Positions 1 through 5,953 of a stretch of DNA of 5,953 nt are shown here, piece by piece (the stretch's first letter is position 1; each line of letters starts with the position of its first letter). The translations under genes and the position numbers were made by a program. The notes under the pieces were generated by a model. It searched no databases and was not told where the DNA came from. It was given only the letters and a program-made list of their open reading frames with translations. Source of the stretch: Victivallales bacterium (lineage in GTDB: Bacteria; Verrucomicrobiota; Lentisphaeria; Victivallales; JAADHT01); contig JAFGFR010000243.1 of assembly GCA_016930955.1 (NCBI GenBank), forward strand, positions 1-5,953. The letters are read 5' to 3'.

Positions 1-750
1 CCTGCCCCTCACCCAGGCTCCCGAGTGACCCTTGAAGTCAATCCCCCCTTCTTCCTCAACCATGGCACGCCTGGGCAGCTGCAGGCGCAGATAGTCGGAT
101 ATCGAGCCCAAAAGCCAGTGTTTAAGCATGCCAAGCCTGCCGAAGCTGGCCTTCTTGCATGTCGATCTCTTGTCTCTGGAAATGAACTCGAACCTCGTCG
201 CCGCAGGTTTGACATCGCAGCTCTGGAGGCTCAGCCCTTCGGGTGTCCTGAGCGCAATCCCGAAAGCTTGCCATCGAGAGAGGTCTGCTGACGCCACGAG
301 CTTCGAGAGTATGTTTTTCATCGGCGGCGTCTCGCCTTTGGCCGACGGGAAGATGACCTCGATGAGCAAAGCGGGATCCTTGAAGAACCGGACGAAACGG
401 CACTGGGGTGGCCGTCCCTTTTCCTGTAGGAAGCTGCCGGCCCAGCCCTTCATGTCGCAACGCTTCACCTCGGCACCTTCCAATTCATGCCGCAACTTCT
501 GTATGTAACTGTCCATTGTCATTGCCACGTCAGGTTCAATATCCATCGCGCTCCATGCCACCTGCATCCGGTAGGCGTGCCTGTCCGCGAAAGTGCACGA
601 GCCGTCTGCCAGATTCCTCGAGAACAAGAGCAGCTCCCATTCTCCCGGGACCAACATCCTTATACCTCTCCATATCCACTCCTCCAAGGCAATGCCACCT
701 GCGCATTCGCCTTCTCCAGTTCTTCTCTTCTGCCTGCCGCGTCTCGCCAT
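1..750 (-). CDS. Unrecognised soluble protein, partial (C-terminus outside window), with a probable duplicated alpha/beta domain
   Basis: I do not recognise this gene. The frame is open for 250 codons from ATG 750 to the window edge, so the stop lies outside. The start is supported by a GAGGAG ribosome binding site 9 bases upstream that overlaps the stop of the preceding membrane-protein gene. The N-terminus is strongly basic (MARRGRQKRR) with no signal peptide or membrane segment, so a cytoplasmic protein is likely. Two similar units are visible: residues about 27-135 (WRGIRMLVPGEWELL, later DSYIQKLRHEL and KGWAGSF) and about 160-250 (WQAFGIALRTPEGLSL, later SDYLRLQLP and KGHSGAW). The order, an aromatic-led strand, a P-x-x-(W/L) turn, a helix with a Tyr-Leu/Ile core, then a Gly-(Trp/His)-x-Gly strand, resembles DcrB/PsbP/Mog1-like folds; this is an inference by eye. 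Tight coupling suggests a partner of the membrane protein. Coding status is fairly sure, function unknown. Confidence 0.8.
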   Translation of the reverse strand, partial: MARRGRQKRRTGEGECAGGIALEEWIWRGIRMLVPGEWELLLFSRNLADGSCTFADRHAYRMQVAWSAMDIEPDVAMTMDSYIQKLRHELEGAEVKRCDMKGWAGSFLQEKGRPPQCRFVRFFKDPALLIEVIFPSAKGETPPMKNILSKLVASADLSRWQAFGIALRTPEGLSLQSCDVKPAATRFEFISRDKRSTCKKASFGRLGMLKHWLLGSISDYLRLQLPRRAMVEEEGGIDFKGHSGAWVRGR

Positions 751-759
751 TCCCTGAAA

Positions 760-765
760 CTCCTC
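760..765 (-). promoter_or_regulatory. Ribosome binding site GAGGAG deciding the start of the left-edge gene
   Basis: On the minus strand GAGGAG shares its first G with the TAG stop of the membrane-protein gene (765-767) and sits 9 bases before ATG 750. This fixes the start of the left-edge gene and implies termination-reinitiation coupling between the two. Confidence 0.7.
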
Positions 766-2780
766 TATCCCGGAAGTATGAAGAAGGGCTTCGGAAGATC
801 GCCTGTGACCCAATAATATATCCATCCTACAACTATGGGTATAAACCCGCCGAGCATGTCGCCGGCTATCATCCCGAACATAAAAGGCTTGAACCAGTGG
901 TAGGCCTTCTCGCCCCCGTATTTTGTGACAAGAGCCTTGATCGCCCAGCCGAAAAGGAATGAGAACGCAAACATGTATCCCGAGTAGCTGAAGAACACAA
1001 GGAAGAAAACCGGATGCAAGGGCCATTTGGCAAAACGTAGCCTTCCAAATGTGAAAACCAGGACAAGCACAAGACCGACGACAAAGCTGGCCATTGATGT
1101 CTTGTCAGGGGAGATATATGCCATCCTTTGCCAGCCCGAGAGCCCCGCCGCCTCCTCGGCAATCCCCTGCGCCTGCAGACGCTGCTTGACCTTGATCGTC
1201 TCGTCAAACGCGAATTTCGGAACAAGGTCAGAACCCCAGCTATCGCGCATCGCACCCTTGTCGTACTGGAAATAAAGTGTCATTGTGATTCCGACGAATA
1301 GCCCCATGCATATCGCCGCCGCGAGCCATGATGTCCCTGGCACAAGCTTGACACGGTGCTGGTCAATAAGTTTCAGCGCATTTGACGCAAAAGGCATGAA
1401 GGCCTCACGCGGATCAACCAGGAAGAAAACAGAAACCATGAATACAATCATGGTGGTCTCGGTGCCCACGGCTCTCGTGCCAAGCAGCCCCACAAGAACG
1501 GCCGAGGGCATCCAGAATGGCTGGAAGAAGAGCAGCCCGGTCTCGGCGACCACCCTCGCCATCACAAGATAAAATATTGTGAAGAGCAACGCCAGGAGCA
1601 TGCCTACCTGCCAGTCAAGTCCCACACGGGACAGCCAGAACACGAAGGCCAGCATGGACAGCATGAACACCCTCATGCCCCACACGGAGTCTTTTGAGAC
1701 CTCAACGCTGCCGGGTGTGCCGAAAACTTTCTTGAGAGTGTTCCAATAGTAGTAGCGCCCCGTATAGATGATTGCGCCGAACATGCCCATAAACCCCCCG
1801 GCGAGGACAAATCGCTCGGGAGCCTGCTGGCCGCCGCCGCTTAGCGATATCCCCTGTTTGGCAAAGAAAGTCCTCACCAAAGGATAAAGCATCGGGCTGA
1901 GCCCAAGCGAGAGGCCCACATCGGAGGCCAGGAAATAGGATATCGCGATCACGGAGAAATACATGCGGAAGTTGTAGGGGCCCCAGACACCTTCGATCCC
2001 GAATGCTGTGGCAAGCGACGTGAAGTCGAAAACAGTCGGAATCAGGATCATTTCTGGAAACCAGACCCTGGCGTAGTTGTTCAGGTGTATGACCAGCACC
2101 AGGCCGCATCCCATCCAGAATATGCGGTTGCGGAAGACCTCCCCCATATTTCTGGTTCGGTTCTCAGGGAGCAAGGCCGAGGCGAACTTCACCAGCGGGT
2201 AGGGAAGCTGCTCATGCTTGGACCACTGCCGGTGCACAGCAAGAGCCAGACCCAGGTATCCTATATACACGATGAGTATAAGTGGCACCCAGAACCATAG
2301 TGTGGGTATCCATGCGTCCCAGGGGATGTCTGCGAAGGATATCGCCTGATTGGGCTTGCCCATGCCCTGCATGAAGTTGTTGAGGGCCTGGCGGTTTTCC
2401 CCTGGGGATGCGAGCATGTTCTCAGGTATGCTTTTTAGTATCTCCTGCCTTTGCCATCCGACCGAGACCTGCTCGAAGTGGTGCGGCAGTATCAGCATGT
2501 TGGTCATTGTGCGCATAAGCCCGGAGCCAGGGATGACCGAGACGGAAAGGGCTATTGCGATAATAACAGCCAGCTCCCTGCCGGAAAGAGGGGCTTTCAT
2601 GCTGAGCAGCGAAAGAAGCGGGTTGAATATGAGCAGAAAGATGATGAGGAAGCCGAAAATTGACAACGGCAGGAGGTTGCCGATGAAGTGCGTCTGCTGC
2701 AGTACCTGGTCGTTGAAGTAGGTCACGCTGCAGAGAATCGCCGCGCCGGCGAAACCGAGAGTTATCGAGCGCCAAGTCAT
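765..2780 (-). CDS. Polytopic membrane protein of the DUF6785/DUF6784 type
   Basis: This 671-residue protein is an inner-membrane protein of unknown function. I count about 14 hydrophobic segments, near residues 5-23, 35-58, 69-88, 159-182, 220-236, 271-292, 324-345, 366-386, 389-408, 422-435, 443-456, 484-503, 563-579, 588-612 and 633-655 (two or three are uncertain). The N-terminus (MTWRSITLGF, then a polar YFND pair and LLPLSIFGF), the GRELAVI segment near 68, WSKHEQLPYPL near 186-196, RVVAETGL near 409-416 and a C-terminal KPFMFGMIAGDMLGG near 631-645 fit the DUF6785 (N-terminal) plus DUF6784 (C-terminal) architecture as I remember it, and the length is usual. The E-Q-L-P-Y-P element recalls oligopeptide transporter (OPT) proteins, so transport is possible but unproven. 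The start is the first ATG; its ribosome binding site is weak (CGGA about 10 bases upstream). It follows maoC by 27 bases and is coupled to the left-edge gene. Confidence 0.85.
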   Translation of the reverse strand: MTWRSITLGFAGAAILCSVTYFNDQVLQQTHFIGNLLPLSIFGFLIIFLLIFNPLLSLLSMKAPLSGRELAVIIAIALSVSVIPGSGLMRTMTNMLILPHHFEQVSVGWQRQEILKSIPENMLASPGENRQALNNFMQGMGKPNQAISFADIPWDAWIPTLWFWVPLILIVYIGYLGLALAVHRQWSKHEQLPYPLVKFASALLPENRTRNMGEVFRNRIFWMGCGLVLVIHLNNYARVWFPEMILIPTVFDFTSLATAFGIEGVWGPYNFRMYFSVIAISYFLASDVGLSLGLSPMLYPLVRTFFAKQGISLSGGGQQAPERFVLAGGFMGMFGAIIYTGRYYYWNTLKKVFGTPGSVEVSKDSVWGMRVFMLSMLAFVFWLSRVGLDWQVGMLLALLFTIFYLVMARVVAETGLLFFQPFWMPSAVLVGLLGTRAVGTETTMIVFMVSVFFLVDPREAFMPFASNALKLIDQHRVKLVPGTSWLAAAICMGLFVGITMTLYFQYDKGAMRDSWGSDLVPKFAFDETIKVKQRLQAQGIAEEAAGLSGWQRMAYISPDKTSMASFVVGLVLVLVFTFGRLRFAKWPLHPVFFLVFFSYSGYMFAFSFLFGWAIKALVTKYGGEKAYHWFKPFMFGMIAGDMLGGFIPIVVGWIYYWVTGDLPKPFFILPG

Positions 2781-2807
2781 TATATTTCAGTCCGTTTTCT
2801 TTCCGTG

Positions 2808-3269
2808 TTAGTAGTGGTAAAGATACACGGTAGTGCCTTTGTAGACCGGCTTGGGGCAGTCCTTTAGCTCCAGGCACACATCGAATTTAACTCTAATGAT
2901 TCCTCTTAGATTCTTCACTTCGTTGATTGCGAGCTTGAGTCTGACCTGGCTTCCTGCCGGTACGGGCTCGCTGAACCTCAGGTTCTCAATGGCGTAGTTC
3001 ACTGCCAGCTTGATGCCGGGAGTCTCGATTATTTGAGGTATGAGGCCAGGTATGAGGGAGATAGAGAGATAACCATGCGCTATGGTATTTTTGAAAGGGC
3101 TGTCCTTCTTGGCCTTCTCGACATCGGTGTGTATCCACTGGTAGTCCTCGGTGGCCTCGGCGAACTTGTTGATCTTGTCCTGGGAGATGGTCATCCACGA
3201 TGACACTCCGAGCTGTGTACCTGCCATCTTCTCCCAGTCTTCCGGGCCATTTATCACTGTTCTCGACAT
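2808..3269 (-). CDS. MaoC-family hot-dog dehydratase, NodN-like
   Basis: A 153-residue single hot-dog-domain protein of the MaoC/(R)-specific enoyl-CoA hydratase group, cytoplasmic, expected to add water to trans-2-enoyl thioesters; the natural acyl substrate cannot be told. The catalytic region is intact: FAEATEDYQWIHTD at residues 36-49 supplies the Asp42/His47 dyad, and IAHGYLSISL at 63-72 is the usual oxyanion-hole segment. The N-terminus (LGVSSWMTISQDKINKFAEAT) and the C-terminal half (NYAIENLRFSEPVPAGSQVR, about 91-110) match the NodN subgroup, whose members are single-domain and near this length. ATG 3269 is supported by AGGA 7 bases upstream and by full-length agreement with the family. 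It is the first gene after the 86-base interval and precedes the membrane-protein gene by 27 bases. A link to that membrane protein is only positional. Family assignment is strong; physiological role unknown. Confidence 0.9.
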   Translation of the reverse strand: MSRTVINGPEDWEKMAGTQLGVSSWMTISQDKINKFAEATEDYQWIHTDVEKAKKDSPFKNTIAHGYLSISLIPGLIPQIIETPGIKLAVNYAIENLRFSEPVPAGSQVRLKLAINEVKNLRGIIRVKFDVCLELKDCPKPVYKGTTVYLYHY

Positions 3270-3322
3270 TTTTTGTTCCTGACCTTTAGATTTTAGATAA
3301 TTCCTATTCTCGGCTCTCCCGG

Positions 3323-3340
3323 GCCAGTTTCAAAACTGGC
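3323..3340. repeat. Perfect palindrome with 8-bp arms between dut and maoC
   Basis: GCCAGTTT and AAACTGGC are separated by two bases (CA on the plus strand). As RNA it would fold as a 7-bp stem with a four-base loop. It lies 15 bases after the dut stop and about 54 bases before the maoC start. No run of T follows it on either strand, so it is not a classical intrinsic terminator. It could be an operator, a transcript-processing or stabilising hairpin, or chance. Confidence 0.6.
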
Positions 3341-3355
3341 TCTACTGTCAAAAAT

Positions 3356-3802
3356 TTAAGATTTCCCCGTGCTCCCGAAGCCGCCTTCACCACGTGTCGA
3401 GGCAGACAGGCCTGGAACCCGCAAAAGCTCGACATCGGGCAGGTTGTTTATCACCATCTGGGCTATACGATCGCCGCGAGCCACACGGAAGGGCTCTTTA
3501 CCCGCATTCAGCATTATCACGCAAACCTCCCCTCTGTATCCTGCATCGATTGTCCCCGGGGAGTTCAGGACGGTCAGAGCATGTTTCAGTGCCAGCCCGC
3601 TGCGCGGCCGGACTTGTGCCTCGTAGCCTGGAGGCAGCTCCATGAAAACTCCCGTCGGCACCAGCACCGGCTCGGCAAGGCCAAGCTCGATCTCTACTCT
3701 TGAACGAAGATCGAAGGCCGCATCGTCATGGTGGGCCCTGGACGGGAGCAGATCGTCGCAGCCCTCCAGCATCTTGATCTTTACCGCAACCTTTTCAAAC
3801 AT
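3356..3802 (-). CDS. dut: Deoxyuridine 5'-triphosphate nucleotidohydrolase (dUTPase, trimeric type)
   Basis: It hydrolyses dUTP to dUMP and pyrophosphate, keeping uracil out of DNA and supplying dUMP for thymidylate synthesis; cytoplasmic homotrimer with Mg2+. All five motifs of the trimeric family are present in 148 residues, the normal length: motif 1 DAAFDLRS (27-34), motif 2 PRSGLA (66-71), motif 3 GTIDAGYRGEV (83-93, with catalytic-water Asp86 and the uracil-pocket Tyr89), motif 4 GDRIAQ (110-115) and the flexible motif 5 STRGEGGFGSTG (135-146). Motif 5 with its phosphate-binding Arg and stacking Phe argues for a dUTPase rather than a dCTP deaminase, which shares the fold. ATG 3802 has GGAAGGA upstream with a short 4-base spacing and lies 17 bases after the stop of the deoxyribosyltransferase-like gene, so it is probably cotranscribed with it. 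No defect seen. Confidence 0.97.
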   Translation of the reverse strand: MFEKVAVKIKMLEGCDDLLPSRAHHDDAAFDLRSRVEIELGLAEPVLVPTGVFMELPPGYEAQVRPRSGLALKHALTVLNSPGTIDAGYRGEVCVIMLNAGKEPFRVARGDRIAQMVINNLPDVELLRVPGLSASTRGEGGFGSTGKS

Positions 3803-3819
3803 TGGATCCTTCCAGCTTC

Positions 3820-4248
3820 CTATTCGTATTCGCCCTCATCTCCTTGAGCGAAATGTACCTTAATGTAATCGCACGCTTCTTCAAGTGTGGAAAGGATCTT
3901 TGTGCAGTATTTGACCATCCATGGGCTGCATTCGTGGAAAAGGAACGGGGAGAAGGCAACGACGAACTTGCCAAGATTGTTCGCGGCGTAGAAGACCTCC
4001 ATGCTGGTCCCGATGCTGGGCTTGTTGTAGTTGACCAACACAATATCCGCGTCACGCACGTCTTGAAGGTCGAACTCCACGATCTCGTTGGCGCTGTCCA
4101 CCTGGCGGTCGACAAACTTCCTCCTCATCGGATCGAGTATCCTGAACTGACCTTTAAGCGATCCCTTTGCACTTTCCCTCCACTCCCTGGAGTGCCCGAG
4201 CTGCTCGTCCATTATCGGCCCGCTGAGGTATATCGTCTTCTTGTCCAT
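3820..4248 (-). CDS. Nucleoside 2-deoxyribosyltransferase-like / DNPH1-like N-glycosidase-fold protein
   Basis: A 142-residue cytoplasmic protein of the nucleoside 2-deoxyribosyltransferase superfamily, whose members transfer or hydrolyse (deoxy)ribose N-glycosidic bonds through a glutamate nucleophile. Visible signatures are the N-terminal strand IYLSGPI (6-12), FDLQDVRDADIVLVN (59-73), the nucleophile segment PSIGTSMEVFYA (77-88) with Glu84 in the G-T-x-x-E position, and SPWM (108-111) before a C-terminal helix LEEACDYI. The aspartate that lies six residues before the glutamate in lactobacillal enzymes is Ser78 here. The P-S-x-G-x-x-x-E spacing instead recalls DNPH1/Rcl, a deoxynucleoside-monophosphate hydrolase, but classical NDT, CMP-hydrolase-like and uncharacterised branches remain possible. 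ATG 4248 is 6 bases after the argF stop, with AAAGGAG overlapping the end of argF. The neighbouring dut suggests a role in nucleotide pools (inference). Confidence 0.82.
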   Translation of the reverse strand: MDKKTIYLSGPIMDEQLGHSREWRESAKGSLKGQFRILDPMRRKFVDRQVDSANEIVEFDLQDVRDADIVLVNYNKPSIGTSMEVFYAANNLGKFVVAFSPFLFHECSPWMVKYCTKILSTLEEACDYIKVHFAQGDEGEYE

Positions 4249-4254
4249 AAAAGC

Positions 4255-5193
4255 CTACTCCTTTGAAAGAAGTCTGTCCCAGTCGTCGTTGTGAAGCATC
4301 GTCATTATTGCCTTCTGCACGTGCAGGCGGTTCTCGGCCTGGTCGAGGACTATCGAGTTGTCGCTGTCCATGACGGCATCTGTTATCTCCTCTCCCCTGT
4401 GCGCGGGAAGACAATGCATTATCATCGCCCCGGGCGCGGCACAGGCGACAAGGCTCTCGTTTAGTTGATAGGGCGCAAGCAGCTTCAGCCTCTGTTCCTT
4501 CTCGGCCTCATGCCCCATGCTGACCCAGACATCGGTGTAGAGGTAGTCAGCATCTTTCGCGGCCTCCTTGGGATCGGGCGACCAGCTCACGCTTCCCGAC
4601 TCGAGCACGCCATGCTCGATGATGTCCTTGTCCGGGCGGTACTCCTCAGGGGATGCCATCGCAAGATGAAGACCAGCAAGCTTTGCAGCAAGTATCAGCG
4701 AGTTGCCCATGTTGCTGGCGCAGTCCCCAAGATAGGCGACCTTCACCCCGGACAGTTTGCCGCTGAACTCCTTTATGGTGAACAAATCGGCGAGTATCTG
4801 GCATGGGTGGAACTTGTCGGTCAGCGCGTTGACCACGGGGAAGTGCGCGAATTTCGCGAACTCCACCACGTCGGAGTGCGAATGTGTCCTGATGACCGCA
4901 CCGTGCATGTACCTGCTGAGGACCCTGGCGGTGTCCTGGATGGTCTCACCACGGCCGATCTGCAGGTCGTTCCTGTCGAGAAAAAGAGCGTTGCCGCCCA
5001 GCTCGTGAATCCCTACCTCGAATGACACCCTCGTGCGGGTAGAGGACTTGGAAAAGATCATTCCGATGCTCTTGCCTTTGAGCGGCTGGTCATGCCAGTC
5101 CAGCCTGTCTCGCTTCATCCTGGCCGCCAGCTCAAGCATTATTTGCAGGTCTTCGGCGGACACATCCTCAACAGTCAGCAGATCCTTGTGCAT
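4255..5193 (-). CDS. argF: Ornithine carbamoyltransferase
   Basis: It makes L-citrulline from L-ornithine and carbamoyl phosphate, the sixth step of arginine synthesis, as a cytoplasmic trimer. The 312-residue length is typical. Carbamoyl-phosphate residues are present in SSTRTR (50-55), IRTH (101-104) and HPCQ (129-132). Ornithine-side residues are present in the GDCASNMGNS loop (157-165, Asn161), DVWVSMG (221-227) and HCLPAHRGEEIT (260-271, Cys261). The SMG and HCLP signatures separate it from aspartate carbamoyltransferase and fit an ornithine rather than acetylornithine enzyme. I chose ATG 5193, since MHKDLLTVEDVSAEDL matches the family N-terminus; an in-frame ATG at 5256 lies inside argD and would add 21 residues without family support. 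The ribosome binding site for 5193 is weak (AAAGG, 9 bases upstream), consistent with coupling to argD, whose stop is 13 bases away. The next gene starts 6 bases after its stop. Confidence 0.97.
   Translation of the reverse strand: MHKDLLTVEDVSAEDLQIMLELAARMKRDRLDWHDQPLKGKSIGMIFSKSSTRTRVSFEVGIHELGGNALFLDRNDLQIGRGETIQDTARVLSRYMHGAVIRTHSHSDVVEFAKFAHFPVVNALTDKFHPCQILADLFTIKEFSGKLSGVKVAYLGDCASNMGNSLILAAKLAGLHLAMASPEEYRPDKDIIEHGVLESGSVSWSPDPKEAAKDADYLYTDVWVSMGHEAEKEQRLKLLAPYQLNESLVACAAPGAMIMHCLPAHRGEEITDAVMDSDNSIVLDQAENRLHVQKAIMTMLHNDDWDRLLSKE
4258..4264 (-). promoter_or_regulatory. Ribosome binding site AAAGGAG inside the 3' end of argF
   Basis: AAAGGAG on the minus strand abuts the TAG stop of argF (4255-4257) and is 9 bases before ATG 4248. 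It supports that start and ties translation of the deoxyribosyltransferase-like gene to argF. Confidence 0.75.
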
Positions 5194-5206
5194 TTGCAGT
5201 TGCCTT

Positions 5207-5953
5207 TCATGTTTTTTTTTCAGAATAGTCACCGAAGGCCTGTTCGATGATTTCAAGTGCGGCCGAGATTTCCTCGCTTCTCACATTGAGCGGAGGGAGC
5301 AGCCTCAACACATTTTCTCCGGCAGTCAGGACGAGCAATCCCTTGTCCTGGGCAAGTTTTCTCACGCCGTCGGCCTTGTCGTCCATAACCACGCCTATCA
5401 TCAGCCCCAGCCCTCGGATTTCCTTTATGCAGCCGAACTTCACCTTGATCTTCTCGAGTCCGGAGAAAATCTCCTTGCTTGCCTCCCGGCACCGGGAAAG
5501 AAGATTGTCGTTGCCTATCGTGTCGAGCACCGCACAGGCGGCGGCACAAGCCAGGGGGGTGCCTCCAAAGGTGCTGGCATGGCTGCCCACGGAGAATACT
5601 TCACGGTATTTTTCCCTAATGACGAACGCCCCGATGGGGAAGCCGTTGCCAAGCGCCTTTGCCAGGGAGAACCCGTCGGGCTCGACACCGTAGTGCTGAA
5701 AGGCGAACAGGCTCCCTGTCCTCCCCATGCCGCACTGGACTTCGTCGAAAAGCAGAAGCACCCCCCTGTCGTCGCACAGTGCTCTTGCGGCCTTCAGGAA
5801 CTCCGGGTCTGCCGGAATCACTCCGCCTTCTCCCTGCACAGGCTCGATCAGCACCGCGCAGGTGTCCTCGACGACGCTTTCGCGCAACGCCGCGATGTCG
5901 TTGAAGGGTACATGCCTGAACCCGGGCATGTCCGGGGCGAACCCCTTGCGGTA
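5207..5953 (-). CDS. argD: Acetylornithine aminotransferase, partial (N-terminus outside window)
   Basis: This is the C-terminal 248 residues of a class-III, PLP-dependent aminotransferase that converts N-acetylglutamate semialdehyde and glutamate to N-acetylornithine. The frame runs to the right edge; the first visible residues YRKGFAPDMPGFRHVPFND continue the family upstream of the internal ATG at 5929, so that ATG is not the start. Visible signatures are IEPVQGEGG, FDEVQCGMGRTG (PLP-ring aspartate), SLAKALGNGFPIGA with the Schiff-base lysine, HASTFGGTPLACAAA (phosphate and subunit-interface loop) and the C-terminal RLLPPLNVRSEEI. Adjacent argF and these signatures favour ArgD over 4-aminobutyrate or ornithine aminotransferases, although ArgD enzymes often also serve as succinyldiaminopimelate aminotransferase. 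The gene ends in SEKKT followed by TGA, the Lys codons lying in a run of nine A. About 150 N-terminal residues are probably missing because of the window edge. Confidence 0.95.
   Translation of the reverse strand, partial: YRKGFAPDMPGFRHVPFNDIAALRESVVEDTCAVLIEPVQGEGGVIPADPEFLKAARALCDDRGVLLLFDEVQCGMGRTGSLFAFQHYGVEPDGFSLAKALGNGFPIGAFVIREKYREVFSVGSHASTFGGTPLACAAACAVLDTIGNDNLLSRCREASKEIFSGLEKIKVKFGCIKEIRGLGLMIGVVMDDKADGVRKLAQDKGLLVLTAGENVLRLLPPLNVRSEEISAALEIIEQAFGDYSEKKT
5212..5220 (-). other. A9 homopolymer at the 3' end of argD (possible slippage site)
   Basis: The coding strand has nine consecutive A spanning the GAA AAA AAA ACA codons just before the argD TGA (5207-5209). argF lies in the +1 frame relative to argD, and that frame is open from here through ATG 5193. 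Loss of one A, in the transcript or by a sequencing error, would join the two proteins in one frame. Function is unproven. Confidence 0.5.

Noticed and set aside
122..508. Overlapping open frames on both strands near the left edge (122-460 minus, 128-508 plus)
   Set aside because: They are shadows of the 250-codon minus-strand gene, which has a proper ribosome binding site, a protein-like composition and tight spacing to its neighbour.
408..962. Plus-strand open frame of 184 codons
   Set aside because: It overlaps both the membrane-protein gene and the left-edge gene on the other strand, its translation is rich in Pro, Ser, Cys and Arg without domain character, and it has no family resemblance.
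3323..3340. Intrinsic terminator after dut
   Set aside because: The hairpin is followed by CCCGGGAGAG on the minus strand and by TCTACTG on the plus strand, with no U-tract in either direction.
3323..3351. Sigma-70 type promoter from TTGACA upstream of maoC
   Set aside because: At 16 to 18 bases after TTGACA there is no -10-like hexamer (the sequence is ACTGGC, inside the palindrome), and the AT-rich TAAAAT near maoC has no -35 at proper spacing.
3802..4266. Plus-strand open frame of 154 codons opposite the deoxyribosyltransferase-like gene
   Set aside because: It is an antisense shadow with no recognisable motif, while the minus-strand frame has conserved motifs and a ribosome binding site.
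4465..5025. Plus-strand open frame of 186 codons opposite argF
   Set aside because: It is a high-G+C antisense shadow of argF, which carries all catalytic motifs in its own frame.
5194..5256. Longer argF start at ATG 5256
   Set aside because: It would add 21 residues encoded inside argD that have no counterpart in ornithine carbamoyltransferases; ATG 5193 gives the family N-terminus. The open frame is kept only as a slippage observation.

Overview
The window carries seven tightly packed genes, all on the minus strand, with no RNA gene, mobile element or CRISPR array that I can see. Read in the direction of transcription (high to low coordinates) the order is: argD (3' part only, cut by the right edge), argF, a nucleoside 2-deoxyribosyltransferase-like gene, dut, a NodN-like MaoC dehydratase, a large DUF6785/DUF6784-type membrane protein, and an unnamed gene cut by the left edge. 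The longest intergenic interval is 86 bases (dut to maoC); the others are 6 to 27 bases. No non-coding stretch exceeds 300 bases.

Right half (about 3356-5953): the last steps of ornithine synthesis and the first step from ornithine to arginine (ArgD, ArgF) are followed without a break by two small nucleotide-metabolism genes. One belongs to the deoxyribosyltransferase/DNPH1-like N-glycosidase fold group, the other is a complete trimeric-type dUTPase. The junctions suggest one transcript with translational coupling. The argD/argF junction has a run of nine A residues just before the argD stop, and argF lies in the frame that loss of one A would make continuous with argD.

Left half (1-3269): after an 86-base interval containing a perfect 8-bp-arm palindrome, a second group starts. 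It holds a MaoC/NodN-like hydratase, a polytopic protein of about 14 membrane segments from a family of unknown function, and a soluble, basic-N-terminus protein that starts 14 bases after the membrane protein's stop. The soluble protein appears to contain two diverged copies of one alpha/beta domain. No ATG-to-stop reading of the window shows it, because its stop lies outside, but its frame is open for all 250 visible codons and has a good ribosome binding site.

Organism: a bacterium of moderately high G+C (estimated by eye, somewhat above 50%), with Shine-Dalgarno-led genes. DUF6785-type membrane proteins are, to my knowledge, mostly found in Planctomycetota, Verrucomicrobiota, Lentisphaerota, Armatimonadota and uncultured relatives, so an uncultured member of such a phylum is a reasonable guess, held with low confidence. 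The window looks like chromosomal housekeeping DNA; its novelty lies in the uncharacterised membrane-protein/partner pair, the nucleotide-hydrolase neighbour of dut, and the argD-argF slippery junction.
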